A DNA stretch of 64,000 bases from contig QXEO01000411.1 of the NCBI GenBank assembly GCA_007115705.1, positions 8,037,702 to 8,101,701 of the forward strand, given 5' to 3'. Below, piece by piece: positions 11,527 through 23,730 of this stretch. This DNA is from Dactylis glomerata (taxonomy: Eukaryota; Streptophyta; Magnoliopsida; Poales; Poaceae). The position numbers were made by a program, and so were the translations under genes. Position 1 is the first letter of the stretch; every line of letters starts with the position of its first letter. The notes beneath the pieces were generated by a model. The model was not told where the DNA came from and did no database searches. It worked only from the letters and a program-made list of their open reading frames with translations.

Positions 11527-14500
11527 ATGCCGCGAGCACCCCCACCCCCGAACCCGGAAATGGCCGAATTGCTAAGGTTGATCATGGAAGACCGGGAAGC
11601 AGCCCGAGCTGAGCGCCAAGCCAACTTGGCCACTCTTCAGCAACTAACCCAGATGGCAATGAACCACAACAATGGCAATGGTGAAGGAGAAAACCATGGC
11701 AATGGAGAGCACCGATCCAAGTTAAGGAGTTTCCAAAACACCAACCCTCCCATATTCACTAAGTCTGAAGAGCCCTTAGATGCCGATGACTGGCTTCGTA
11801 CCGTGGAGAACAACTTGGCAGTCGCCGAAGTTGGTGAAAATGAGAAGGTCTTGTATACCACCCACTATCTTGCTGGAGCAGCGAGAGCTTGGTGGGATAG
11901 CACCCGTGCAATGCAGGCCCTAGGATATGTGATGCCGTGGGAAGAGTTCAAGAGCAAGTTCAGCAAAGCCCATGTTCCTATGGGTTTGGTGAAAAGGATG
12001 AGAGATGAGTTCAGAAATCTGAAGCAAGGTTCCATGTCTGTGGTGGATTACCGTGACAAGTTCCTTACCTTGTCTAGGTATGCCCCAGATGACACCAATA
12101 CCACTGAGAAGAAGCAAGAAAGGTTTCTGGATGGACTTCATGATGAGATGCAATGTGTCTTGGTCAGCATTCCCTTTGCCGACCTGGAGTCATTGGTTGA
12201 CTCTGCCATTCAGATGGAAGGCAAACTCAAGCAAGCTACCGAGAACCGCAAGCGCCGTATGATGTATCAAGGCAATTCGAGCAACTCGCAGAAGTCAAGG
12301 GGAAATGCACCAATGGGTTTCGCCCCTCGACCTATGAGGCCGTCTGCACCTGCTCCGCGTCCCAACTATCCCAACCGCCCACCCGGCAACAACTTTAACC
12401 GTGCACCCCCAAGACCTAGTGGCAACAACTTCAACACTAATACTCCAAGGCCAAATGGCGCCCCTGTGTTACCCAAGCCTGGTGACAAGTCTGGTGTGAC
12501 ATGTTATGAGTGTGGACTAAAAGGGCATTACTCCAATGAGTGCCCCAAGAAGCTGAATGATGCATCCAAGACTGCTGCCCCTACTCAGCAACAGCGTCGT
12601 GTGGGAAATGGCAAGAATTATCCTCCGAGGAACCAGCCTCGCTCTCAAGGCCGTCTGAATCACATGAATGTTGAAGAAGCTCAGGAAGCAACCGACGTTG
12701 TGCTTGGTATGTTCCCTGTTAACTCAGTTCTTGCAAGAGTTCTGTTTGATTCCGGAGCATCACACTCATTTGTTACCCAATTATTCGTTGATAAAAGTGG
12801 ACTTCAACCCACACCCTTGAAAGATATCATGTCTGTGCAAATTCCCGGGTCAGTAACCAAAGCCAGTTGTACATGTTTGGCAGTGCCCATAGAAATCCAT
12901 GGGATCTCATTCCTAGCCAGTTTGATTGTGCTAGGAACCAAAGGATTGGAAGTAGTCCTAGGTATGGATTGGATGTCCCAACACCAAGGAGTTATAGATT
13001 GTGCCAAAAAGACCATCACCATGAGGAGTAGTCATGGAGTTTTCGTGAAGCATGTGTCCGTTAAACCCATTCCAATCCCCAGATGTCATAAGAGTATCTC
13101 AGGACAGACTTTGGAGCAAGTCCCCATCGTCTGTGAGTACCCGGATGTCTTTCCCGATGAGCTACCCGGAATGCCACCGGATCGGGATATTGAGTTTATC
13201 ATTGAGCTTATCCCCGGAACTGGATCTATAGCCCAACGACCCTATCGCATGAACCCAGCTGAACTAGTTGAGTTGAAGAAGCAATTGGATGACCTTTTGA
13301 GCAAAGGATTGATTCAGCCAAGCTCTTCTGCTTGGAGATCACCTGTTCTGTTTGTGGATAAAAGTGACGGTTCTAGCCGACTGTGCACTGATTATCGCAA
13401 GCTTAACGATGTGACCATCAAGAACAAGTATCCTCTCCCGAAGATTGAAGATTTGTTTGACCAACTGACTGGAGCAAGAGTATTCTCAAAGATAGATCTT
13501 AGAACTGGATACCACCAACTGAAGATCCGTGCAACGGATATCCCCAAAACAGCCTTCACTACCCGATACGGATTGTATGAGTACACCGTAATGTCATTTG
13601 GATTAACCAATGCCCCTGCGTATTTCATGAATCTCATGAATAAGGTTTTTATGGAGTTCTTGGATAAGTTTGTTGTCATCTTCATTGACGACATTCTTAT
13701 CTACTCCAAATCCGAAGAAGAGCATGCAACCCATTTGAGATTAATTCTAGAAACCCTAAGAGAGCATCAGCTGTATGCTAAGTTCAGTAAATGTGAGTTT
13801 TGGTTGAAGGAGGTTGGATTCTTAGGCCATGTGCTGTCAGCAGGAGGAATATCGGTAGATCCCAAGAAGATCAAATCAGTCCTGGAATGGGAAGCCCCTA
13901 CCACTCAAACGGAAGTTAGAGGTTTTCTCGGATTAGCGGGATATTACCGCAAGTTTGTTGAAGGATTTTCCAGTATTGCCCGTCCGATGACCCAATTGTT
14001 GAAGAAGGACAAGAAGTTTGAATGGACCCCTAAGTGTGAAGAGAGTTTTCAAGAGCTCAAGAAGCGATTGGTGACCGCCCCTGTCCTAACCATGCCCGAT
14101 ATCACCAAAAACTTTGATGTCTATTGCGACGCGTCCAAACTTGGACTTGGTTGCGTATTGATGCAAGAAGGCAAGGTCATAGCTTATCTCTCTCGACAGC
14201 TTCGACCTCATGAAGAAAATTATCCAACCCATGATCTAGAGTTAGCAGCCGTGGTTCTAGCTTTGAAGACCTGGAGGCACTATCTGATGGGCAACAGATG
14301 TGAGATCTACACTGATCACAAGAGTTTGAAGTATATCTTCACCCAGAAGGAGTTGAACATGAGACAAAGGAGATGGATAGAATTGATCAAGGATTATGAT
14401 TTGGGAATTCACTATCACCCCGGTAAGGCCAATGTAGTGGCCGATGCATTGAGTAGGAAGCCTTGCTCGTTGAATACTGAGGATCAAGGAGGAGCAACCT

Positions 14501-16026
14501 ATGTTGCACCAAGAGTTTGAAAAATTTGGATTGGAACTAGTCAGTCAAGGATTCTTAGCCAACCTGGAGTTTCAACCCACCTTGATGAGCCAAATCAAAG
14601 AAGCCCAGAAGGGAAATGAGAGTATTGAAGGAATTAAGCGCCGAATTAGTTCCGGTAAGGTGCCAGGATTTGAAGAAGATGATCAAGGAGTTCTTTGGTA
14701 TAAAGGCCGTATTTGTGTGCCTGCTGATTCCGAATTGAAGGAAGTGATTATGAAGGAAGCCCATGAGACACCTTACTCCATCCACCCCGGTGGAACTAAG
14801 ATGTACCAAGATTTGAAGGAACAATTTTGGTGGCATGGAATGAAGCGCGAGATTGCATCATTTATATCCAAGTGTGATATCTGCCAAAGAGTCAAGGCTG
14901 AACATCAACGACCGGCAGGATTGCTGCAACCTTTGCAAGTGCCGGAATGGAAGTGGGAATCTGTTGGAATGGATTTCATCACTGGATTTCCAAGGTCTAG
15001 CCGTGCAATGACTCTATCTGGGTCATTGTGGATAGACTAACCAAAGTTGCCCACTTTATTCCTGCCAAGACCACTTACAACTCAGGACAGTTAGCAGATC
15101 TGTATTTATCCAGAATTGTCAGTTTGCATGGAATTCCTAAAACCATAGTTTCCGATCGAGGAACCCAATTCACCTCGAGATTTTGGAAGAGTTTACATCA
15201 AGCTTTGGGAACTAAATTAGCTTTCAGCACCGCGTACCACCCTCAGACTGATGGACAGACTGAAAGAGTGAATCAAATACTTGAAGATATGTTGAGAGCT
15301 TGTGTTCTAGCCTATGGAGCTAAGTGGGAAAATTGCCTGCCTTTCGCGGAGTTTTCCTACAACAACAGTTATCAAGCCAGTTTGCAAATGGCCCCCTTTG
15401 AAGCTCTGTATGGAAGAAAGTGTCGTACCCCTCTGAATTGGTCAGAAACCGGAGACAGTCAGATATTTGGACCAGATATTCTGCAAGAAGCCGAAGAAAA
15501 AGTTCGCATGATTCGTGACTATCTCAAGGCAGCCCAGTCAAGACAAAAGAGTTATGCCGACAAGAGAAGGAGAGAATTAACTTTCAAGAGTGGAGACTTT
15601 GTTTACCTTAGAGTATCACCTCTCAAGGGAATGCAAAGATTCCAAGTCAAAGGAAAGCTCGCACCAAGATATATTGGACCCTTCAAGATACTAGACCGCC
15701 GAGGAGAAGTGTCTTATCAGTTGGAAATGCCCCCTGAACTGTCTGAAGTACACGATGTCTTTCACGTGTCTTTACTTCGGAAATGTCTTGAAGTTCCGGA
15801 GAAGCCCGAAATCTTCAAGAATATTGATCACCGTTCTGTGGACATCAACAAGGATTTGACCTATCGTGAATTGCCTATTCGTATCCTCGAGGAAGCTTAT
15901 GGAACCACTCGAACCCGAAGCATCAAGTTTCTGAAAGTTCAGTGGAGTAATCACACCGAAGAGGAAGCCACTTGGGAACGAGAAGATTACCTTCAGAAAG
16001 AGTTTCCCAATCTTTTCAGTTCTTAA
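11527..16026 (+). pseudogene. gag-pol: gag-pol polyprotein of C (all domains present, two frameshifts)
   Basis: I place the start at ATG 11527 (MPRAPPPPNPEM), after a splice-acceptor-like CAG; the frame is open further upstream. Domains in order: Gag capsid region (about 11740-12160); zinc knuckle CX2CX4HX4C (12502-12543); aspartic protease with DSGA (12748); reverse transcriptase with FIDD (13681-13692); RNase H (about 14100-14450); integrase zinc finger HHCC (about 14770-14890); D,D,E core with SDRGTQFTS and DGQTERVNQ; and a C-terminal chromodomain ending at TAA 16024-16026. The frame moves from 1 to 2 between about 14470 and 14490, just after RNase H. It moves back to 1 at about 15005, where one G appears lost before the GACTCTATCTGG stretch. 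About 175 residues between the shifts are still clean integrase sequence, so the damage is recent. This is Tekay/Del lineage by domain order and chromodomain. Confidence 0.93.
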
Positions 16027-16031
16027 CTAGT

Positions 16032-16069
16032 GAATCTCGGGGACGAGATTCTTTTTAAGGGGGGAAGAT
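16032..16069 (+). other. C pre-PPT hairpin and polypurine tract
   Basis: GAATCTCG GGGA CGAGATTC (16032-16051) is a perfect 8-bp stem with a GGGA loop. It begins six bases after the polyprotein stop. It is followed by AAGGGGGGAAGAT, the polypurine tract, abutting the 3' LTR at 16070. Confidence 0.9.
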
Positions 16070-19000
16070 TGTAACAACTCAGAATTTGTAACCCAAGTCT
16101 TATTAAATAAAGTGCCACAAATTGGACCCAAATAAAACTTTTTATTCATTATTGTATGCATACATGTATTCTCTTTATTTGTATTTCTATGATTTTATGT
16201 GTGTTCTTTTTGTTTGAGCATTGGATAGATCACTCCAAGTGAACCAACAGAATCAATTAAGAAGATTAGTAAGAAGCAAAGAAACCAGAAATGAAAATAA
16301 GTAAGAAAGAGATAAAGTTAATAAGATCTAGGATTTATTATTGACTACACCACTTTGAGACCTTAGATTAAGAATTCTGTAATCCAAATCAGTAATTGGC
16401 CAACTAGTTGAGCTTAACCAAGTTATAGACTACCACAACCAACAAAGATCTACCAAAAATTTAAATTGGAACACCACACAAACTTGAGCAAAAGTTGGAA
16501 TCTGAAACAACAACCATTTCAATTTTGAAATATAAATTTTTGCAAAACTCATTCTTTCTCCAGAACAAAAATATGCCAGGGTACCTTATCCAATATGATG
16601 AGCACCCAAAGTGTCAAATTTGAAAAATTCGAATTTTGAGTTCTTGTAAGCATTTCGTCGAACACTGGCAGGAGCAAATCGAGTGAGATCAAACTTCACT
16701 GGTGCAGCACTGTTCTGGCTCAACCAAGTGCTGTAGCCATGCTCTCTGGCCGCGCCTCGATCGATTCCAGCCCCCTCTGCCCCGACCCAAGCCATGGAAG
16801 AAGGAGGAGAAGAGGAGAGAACACCCAGGACCCCCTCCCAGTAACCCACTGTCCCGCGCGATGCCGACCGTCTGGAAGGCGCCAGAGGAGACCCACAGTC
16901 CCCCGCGGCCGAACCAGAACCCTCCCAGCACGCGAGCGTGAACGCCGTGACCGGAGCGAGCTTGCAACGCCGCCAGGACCCCCGCAGCGTCGAGCTTCTG
17001 GTCGCCTTGCTCCCGGCCACCTGAGGCTATAAAAAGCCCCTCCGATCAAACGAAGGAACGCACCTCATCCCCAGCTACCTCCCAGACATCGCCGCTCACT
17101 CCCTCTCGCTCTGCTTCGCTGTAGCCAGCCTCGCCGGCGCAGTACTGGACGAGCGGAGCGCCGCCGCGTCCGACCACCCGGGAGCTCGCTGCTGCAGGGA
17201 ATCGGAAGAGGAGGAGCACCGCCGCCAATCCCGCACGTCGCCGACGAGCTCTGCTTCCCCTACGCCTCGCCCTCGCCGTCGAACGATCGTCGCTACTCGC
17301 AGGTGAGCTCCCGCCCGTGCTGAGGAAGAAGACGATCGCGAGCCGTTAGATCTTGATCGGACGACAACTTACCGATTCGGGATTTGTTAAGTGGGCTGAC
17401 ATCGCGACCCCACCTGTCAGTCCCCTTTTTATTTCTTTTCCCCGCGCGAAACGGTATCGGGCCGGCCCGTTCGGCTTTTGACTGAATTGGGCCCAGGAGG
17501 TTTAGAAGCGGTCCGTTTCGTTTTTAATTAATTCCCGCCCTTTTCATTTATTTCAAACCTGTTTCAAATGTTATTTTCAAACTTTAATTCCTAGAGTTTT
17601 ACAAAGCCAAATCTAGCAAATAAATATTCGTTGGGAAGCTTATGAAATACTCTGTCCAACAGTCCTGGTTAGAATTCAAAATAAGTTAGGAATTAAAATG
17701 GTTATGAATAGTGTGACCATAGCTTGTTAATTAATGAAGGACTTCTAGAAATTTATTTAAGCTATCAAAAATCATGAAAATAAAAATGTGAAGTTGCTAA
17801 TGACCCCTCTTACTGTTAGTCAACACTAATCTACCCCAAACCCTATTAGTGTGATCATTTAGACCCTAATCCCAACCTATCTGGTAGCATAGAATGACAA
17901 ATCACAATTACACACTTAGAATGAAATGGTCCTCAATGCAATTCACTTAGTGGACCATTCCCACCTAAACTTGTCTTAGTAACCCTAACCCACCTCCAAT
18001 GCTGCACCAATAAACCACCTTTGCTACTTAGTAAAGAATCTAGCTTGCACCCTTGAAGAAAACTTAGAAGAAAGACTTACAATCTAACACCATAACAATG
18101 CAACATGAATGCTTTGGTTAACAAACAAAGATGTGTGCTTGGTGTGTTGTTAGCTTGGTGAAGTGATGGTGTGCTTTGTGTTTATTCGTTATTAGACGCT
18201 AGTGTTGCCGAGGAGGATATTGGAGGGGATTATTATTATCAAGAAGAAGAAGAGAACCCCGGACACTTTGCCAACCAAGGCAAGCCATCTTTTGATTCAT
18301 ACTCCCACTACCTAGTTTTAATATTGCATTCTACTTGTTTTAAGTAAATTGCATGATTGAATTGCTAGAGTAGAATGATAGAAGCATATTGATGTCTTGA
18401 TTATCAAGAGCATCAAGCTGAGTTTATCCAACCCTAGTAGTAGTACTATCACTCAATGTAGTTGCTTAGTCGCTAATAAAAGATGAGGCTATCTCTGGAG
18501 GAACCCCAGTTGAAAGGTGGTGACTTACATTGAACTTGAAATGGTAGATTACTCCTACATAATGGCTTTCTAAAAAAGAAAGTAATCTTGACTAAGAACT
18601 ATGAAATATATTTCTCAATGACAACGAGTGATGTACTATGGGAGCCAATTTTACCGTACAACCACATTACCCCTGTATGGGAAGGGGCTTAGTCCGTAGT
18701 TTGTTTATCTTAGTATGGGAGGCCTTGTGTCAAAGCTTCATGGAAGGACTCCACGGGCGGATACTTCTTGACCAAGTGGATTCCACTAACCCGGTACCCG
18801 GGATGGGCAGGACTAGAGGCGTCGGAGCGGGAGATCCCGTATCCCGGGCTCTAGGGAAGGATCCTATACTAGGATGAGCAAGTGAAAGAATTTGTTTGAT
18901 TATCTGAAACTCGCATACTTGTGTATGACGAACCGTGGATTTCTCCCGGCAGATGTATCGAATCTTGTGGGTAAAGTGTACCCCTCTGCAGAGGTTTTTG

Positions 19001-19633
19001 AAACTATTCGAATAGCCGCGTCCGCGGTCATGGACGGTTGGTGAGCTGTACTTGACTTTTGTCAAACTAAAAATGACAATGGTGAACTTGGTGAATGACT
19101 TGTTGGAAATGTTTTTGACATACTTGTAGTCCTCTCTAGATGGAACTTAGAGAACTAAACCTCTTTTCTACCAATGAACCTTCTTGGGAAATAAAACTAG
19201 CCTTTGCAAATAAACTTAGTGCTTAGTCCACTAATCCAAACATGCATATCTACTTCATCCTTCATTTATAAGATGGTTTGCGAGTGCATCCAATGTACTC
19301 ACGGCTGTGTCCCTGGCTATCAACTTGGCCAGACTATGGGGAGGAATACCCGGAGGAAGGGTATGAGGAGGAGTACCAGAACTAAGATCATCTCCGTGAG
19401 TCGCCATTGCCTGTAGGTGAAGGCATGGGCCGAAGACGTTATTTTTTTCCGCTGCTATATTGTGTTGTAATATGACTTGGTCTATATGACCATTGTATTT
19501 GAACTATCGTACAATAATGTCTATGGAACTGTGGTATCGACTACGTTATGTAAATCACAACAATGGTTCTGGGATTGTGATGGATTACATAACGGGCACT
19601 TCGAATTTGTGATCAAATTTGAGGTTCTTTACA
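16070..19633 (+). repeat. C 3' LTR
   Basis: 3564 bp, aligned to the 5' LTR without gaps (constant offset 9383). The TATA box is at 17028-17035 and the donor-like site at 17303. Most of the roughly 16 differences are transitions, including several C/T changes in the GC-rich leader. It is followed by the right target duplication CTTTG at 19634-19638. Confidence 0.97.
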
Positions 19634-19638
19634 CTTTG
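19634..19638. repeat. Target site duplication of C, right copy (CTTTG)
   Basis: Identical to 6682-6686. Beyond it the sequence returns to B's 5' LTR. Confidence 0.95.
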
Positions 19639-22600
19639 GTTGGCTTGTCCCTGGTTCTCTTCCTCCTGGTACTCGAACACTTCACCCTCTTCCGTGTACT
19701 GGACGTCGTTCAATTCTATCGCCGATAAGAAATAGCACACAATAAGCAAACAAGCATACACAAGGCACATACATCATCACAAACACACCAAACAACCAAA
19801 GTGTATCAGAAACAAACAAGTTTAGACCCTGAAACAAATCATATAAGATTTTTAATAGCATAGTTAATCCTATTAGAACTAGGGTATTCCACACATAGCC
19901 AAGAATCCCTAATTCACTCCAACAAGATTGCAGGTGCCTAACTTGTTCAAAACACACATTTAGCACACCAATAGCTAGATAACAAGTTTCTGAATCCAAA
20001 AAAGTTGGATTCACTCCAAAATATCTTGTGGTTAATTTTATATGAATTTTATAGTAACAACAATAACTAGAATACACAAATAACTCTCAGATACTCATTG
20101 GGATTTAGAAAAATCTTCAAACAAGAGATATGCAATATAACACAGTGCATTGCCACTGAAAAGTGGAATCCACTCAATATCTATTATAAAACTTGAGCTA
20201 AAATTTGATTAACACAAAATAGAAACAGATTTGTTATTTTTACTGCACACAAACAGTAGGTCAAAATGGGTTCAAACCTATGTCACAGGATAGATATTTC
20301 ATTAAGGATACCAGGAAACTTGGATTCATAATTTTAGGGCTCTTAGAACTCCAGATTTAGAATTAATGGTGAAAACTACACTATTTCACAAGATTAAAAC
20401 TAAGACACTTTACAGGACACTACTTTACATGAGACTAGCACCAATGGCTAGATATATAAACAAGCATCACTCAAAAATTTGAATCCCCTAATTCTCATGC
20501 TGACAGAATATTCTGTGGATTTTAGAAACTAGCAGTGATTATCTAAAATATCAAAAGATTCTAGAAAAAAATGGAAAACAGGCCGCGCTGAGCAGATCCG
20601 GGCGGATTGGAGACGGGCCGGCCCAGATCTGCCCAGCCACGCGCGGGAGAGGATTTAATCTGGGTTGACGGGCGGGACCTGGTGGTTAGACAGCGCGGTG
20701 GCTGAAGCGGTAAAGGGCGACCCCCGGCCGTTCGATCAGATGGAGATCGACGGCGCGTGGTCATCCTCTTCCTCGCGACGCGGACGCTCCCAACGAAACC
20801 CTAACATACACAGGAGGTGACCGGAGGCTCACCTAGGGGGCTCTGCGGACGATGGCGTGGTGTCAGAGTGGATGCGGCGGCTCAAGGCGGTCCCGAGGAG
20901 GTGCTGGTTCTGCTTCGGCTGCTCTCGGTCGTCGGCTACGTCGAGGCATAGGGCGTCCAGTACGGGATGACAGCGGCGGCTTCTAGCGCTCCTAAGACAA
21001 GGTAAGGGTAGGGTTAGATAGATCCTTCAAAAGGAACCTCGATGATGCAAAGAGGCGAAGATGAGAGTGACGGCAGCGACAGCAACATCCACTTCTCCCT
21101 TTTGGTGATGGAGAAGAAAACGAGCCCATCGAGGCTCTAGGCTAGAAGAGACCTTGCAGATGGTCTCTGGGGGAACTAGAGGTGAGTGTGGAGCTAAGTG
21201 AGGGGCAGTAGGTGGCTCTAGGCTTGGGCACACATTTTATCTGATGGGGGTCTCACACCGGTGCATTCGGTATAGGGTGGGTGCCATGGTCACCATTGGT
21301 CGAAAAGGCGGTGCACGGAGATGAGGCGTCGTGGACTGAGTCCAACAGAGGCAAAACGAGCGACCCTAGCGAGCTGGGACGTCTAGAAATGGCGGGCATA
21401 GGTTTGTGGCTGTAGGTGTTCGATACTGACTACGGGCCGTGTAGTGCACGGGAGTCAAAGGCGTGAGCAGCGTAAGGTTCCCTATACCATGCCGTGCTTG
21501 AGTGCGTGAATGGGAGAGAGGTTAGGGCGCCACACGGCTCAGAACGCATGCGCGTCCAACGGGCGGCTGGGCGCCGGTTAGGGCGACATGATAGGACAGC
21601 GTAGGGGTGGGTTTAGCCTCGTTTCTTTAATGGTTTGCAGGGAGGGGTCACAGGCGGGCTTGGTGGGATGGGCGTAGGGGCTAGCTCGGTCTCCTCCTTC
21701 CTGTGCAAGCTTCATCGGTGCCCGGGAGCGTGAGAGAAGAGAGGGAGCTGGGAAAGGTCTAGAGCAAGGCGCTGGAATGTGGGGATGGGCTGCTGAGCTG
21801 GAGGGGTGCGAAGCTCTGGTTGGTGGGTCATTTGGGTGAGGGTGGAGTGAGATAGTGAGGTGAGGCAAGAACTTTGCATGGATTTGCATAATTGGCTCGG
21901 GTGGCATGCAAGCACTCCAACGATGTGAGACAAAAAGGGGTACTGTAGCTAGGTCAATAAGTTTCAGAGACGTGAGGGAGATGAGGCTGGTGCCCAAATG
22001 CGTCTCCCCCTTGCTGGTTAAAAAAAGTAGAAGGAAGAGGGAATTTAGGGTAGGTCTTTGGTTTGAATTTAAATTCAAACGAAATTTGCAAATGTTGGGA
22101 AAGTGTAGATAGTGTTGGTATGAGTTAAAGTTAAGAATTGAATAAATTGAGAGGAAAGGTTATGGCAAGCGGCATGATTTTCGGGTAACCAACAATTTGC
22201 ATTGTGAAAACATTTGGCCGAAATATAGCTTAAACATGACTTTTAAAATCTCAAGGATGAGCAACTAGGGTTTTGAGTTCCTAGGATTCTTCATGCATTA
22301 GAGTGCATGGTAGGAGTTCACCAAAATTAGTGGGTTCCCAAAAATGCAAGAAATGGCATGGCTACAATTTTCCTGCATTTTTTTGGTAATAAGAAAATAA
22401 GACAAGAAGATAGTTTGATAGATGCGATCTCTTTTTATGAAAGAGGGTTGATAATATGTGTGAATAACATTTCCATTTGTTGATTGAGGCGAGTTGCCTT
22501 TTTGGAGAGAGTGGGTGGTGATTGCTAAGAAGTGATCCAAGGTTCATCAAGAAATACCAAGGATGGATTTAGTTTTGTCTAGAACTCAAAACTATCCCAT

Positions 22601-23730
22601 AGTCACTATGGCAAGGTTCCAAAATATCATGGAAAGGTTATGGATTGTTAGAGTAGGTCAAGAAGAAGAGAAGTAGGGCATATGAGAGTCCCTACTAAAT
22701 TCATTTCGAAAATTAAAAGTGTCGAGAAAAGGGAATCTGCTGAAATTCAAATGGTCACTGAATTGATTAGGGTCAGAAACAAGAGTGAAACAAGTGACAA
22801 ATGGCCTCAATTGTCCAAGTGGTAATGGAGAGAATGGAAGATCAAATGAGAAAGATGAATTCTAGGAGGGTACATTATCATGGATGGAACATATGAGCTT
22901 AATACAAGTGTATGAAAACTGAAAACTTTAACATAAGTGAAGATAGGACCAAGTTTGGAAATATGATGATTTGGCATTTTATCTAGACTCTTTGATACTG
23001 CTTGGCTTCATTCAGATGCTCTCAAGCATCAATAAGGGGTTATGAGTAATAATGAGTAGAGTAAATCCTCTAAGCAAAGCATTCATACACACACAAAGTA
23101 GTCAAGCAGAGTCAAAACTCAGTCAAGCACATGCAATAATAGCTCATCAGGAGAGCAATGGTTTGAGGAAGTGCTACATGGGGATCATGCCTTTGGGATT
23201 GTTGAAAAGACTTTCAAATGAGGGGGGGGGGGTAATGATTTCATAAATAATTTTATAAACAAGTGAGGACATAAATATCTCCTTTATCAAGCTTTCTAGA
23301 AGGGGTTTGAAAACCACTTGCCAAAGGTTTATAGAGAATAGTAGTTTTGTAAAATAGTGGGATCATAAAACCATGTCCCTATAGTTTTATAAATACTTAG
23401 GTTTGGGTAAAGCTTTTGTTTTAAAAATAGATCTTGGCTCCTGTTTTGGAAAATTAAAATATTTTAAAATAAAGGAGGTGCCAAGATATTTTACTTTGAT
23501 AAAAAACTAGTAACCCAAAGGATGGCATGATCACTAGATCACAAAAAATGAGTTGGTCCACAAACTCACCCATCAAACAATACTCTTGCAAACAAGATTT
23601 TCACAACAATCCAGGCAAACACACAAGAAACTCTATTTTATTTATCTAGTTCCAAAAAAGTTTTTGTTGGTCCTCATTTTTGCATTACCAAACTCAGCTT
23701 AGACAGGGTTACAAAAAGTGGGGTCTTACA
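19639..23730 (-). repeat. B 5' LTR, distal part (U3 and leader)
   Basis: Read on the minus strand from 23730 (TGTAAGACCCC). The first 1.57 kb matches B's 3' LTR. Then comes a GC-rich stretch (about 21700 down to 20560) that resembles the leader of the other LTRs, including a donor-like GGTGAGC on the minus strand at 20827-20832 and a GATC-rich block just after it. Then AT-rich sequence runs up to C. I could not identify a convincing TATA box. The open frames in the GC-rich part (for example 21578-22078 minus) show no known domain and I do not call them genes. Confidence 0.75.

Larger units (their letters stand above)
6687..19633 (+). mobile_element. Element C: complete young Ty3/gypsy (Tekay/Del-type chromovirus)
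   Basis: This is a full-length 12947-bp element with target duplication CTTTG, two 3564-bp LTRs that start TGTAACAACT and end TTTACA, a tRNA-iMet primer site, an extra ORF upstream of gag, a gag-pol region ending in a chromodomain, and a polypurine tract. The two LTRs are offset by exactly 9383 bp along their whole length, so they have no net indel. By eye I count about 16 substitutions (0.45%). At the commonly used 1.3e-8 substitutions per site per year this is roughly 0.17 million years. It lies inside B's 5' LTR. Confidence 0.97.
1079..23730 (-). mobile_element. Element B: LARD-like LTR retrotransposon, minus strand, carrying nested element C
   Basis: Two homologous segments (1079-2650 and about 22160-23730) are LTR copies. 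Both start, read on the minus strand, with TGTAA...CCCCAC. The interior side is fixed by a polypurine tract next to 2650 and by a tRNA-iMet primer site at 4919-4931. Without C and its target duplication, the 5' LTR is 4936-6686 plus 19639-23730, about 5.84 kb, and the interior is only about 2.3 kb with no gag or pol. Very long LTRs and a non-coding core match the LARD class of Triticeae, for example Sukkula-like elements. About 42 mismatches over about 1570 aligned bases (my count by eye) give roughly 2.7% LTR divergence. The right target duplication should be AGTTT (23731-23735), and its partner is outside the window. Confidence 0.8.

Noticed and set aside
14470..14490. Programmed +1 frameshift between RNase H and integrase in C
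   Set aside because: No slippery sequence or stalling codon stands out, such a site is not known at this junction, and a second, opposite shift 525 bases later fits random mutation better.
20561..22112. Possible captured host gene in the GC-rich part of B's LTR
   Set aside because: No consistent frame or known domain. GC content and a donor-like site match an LTR leader.
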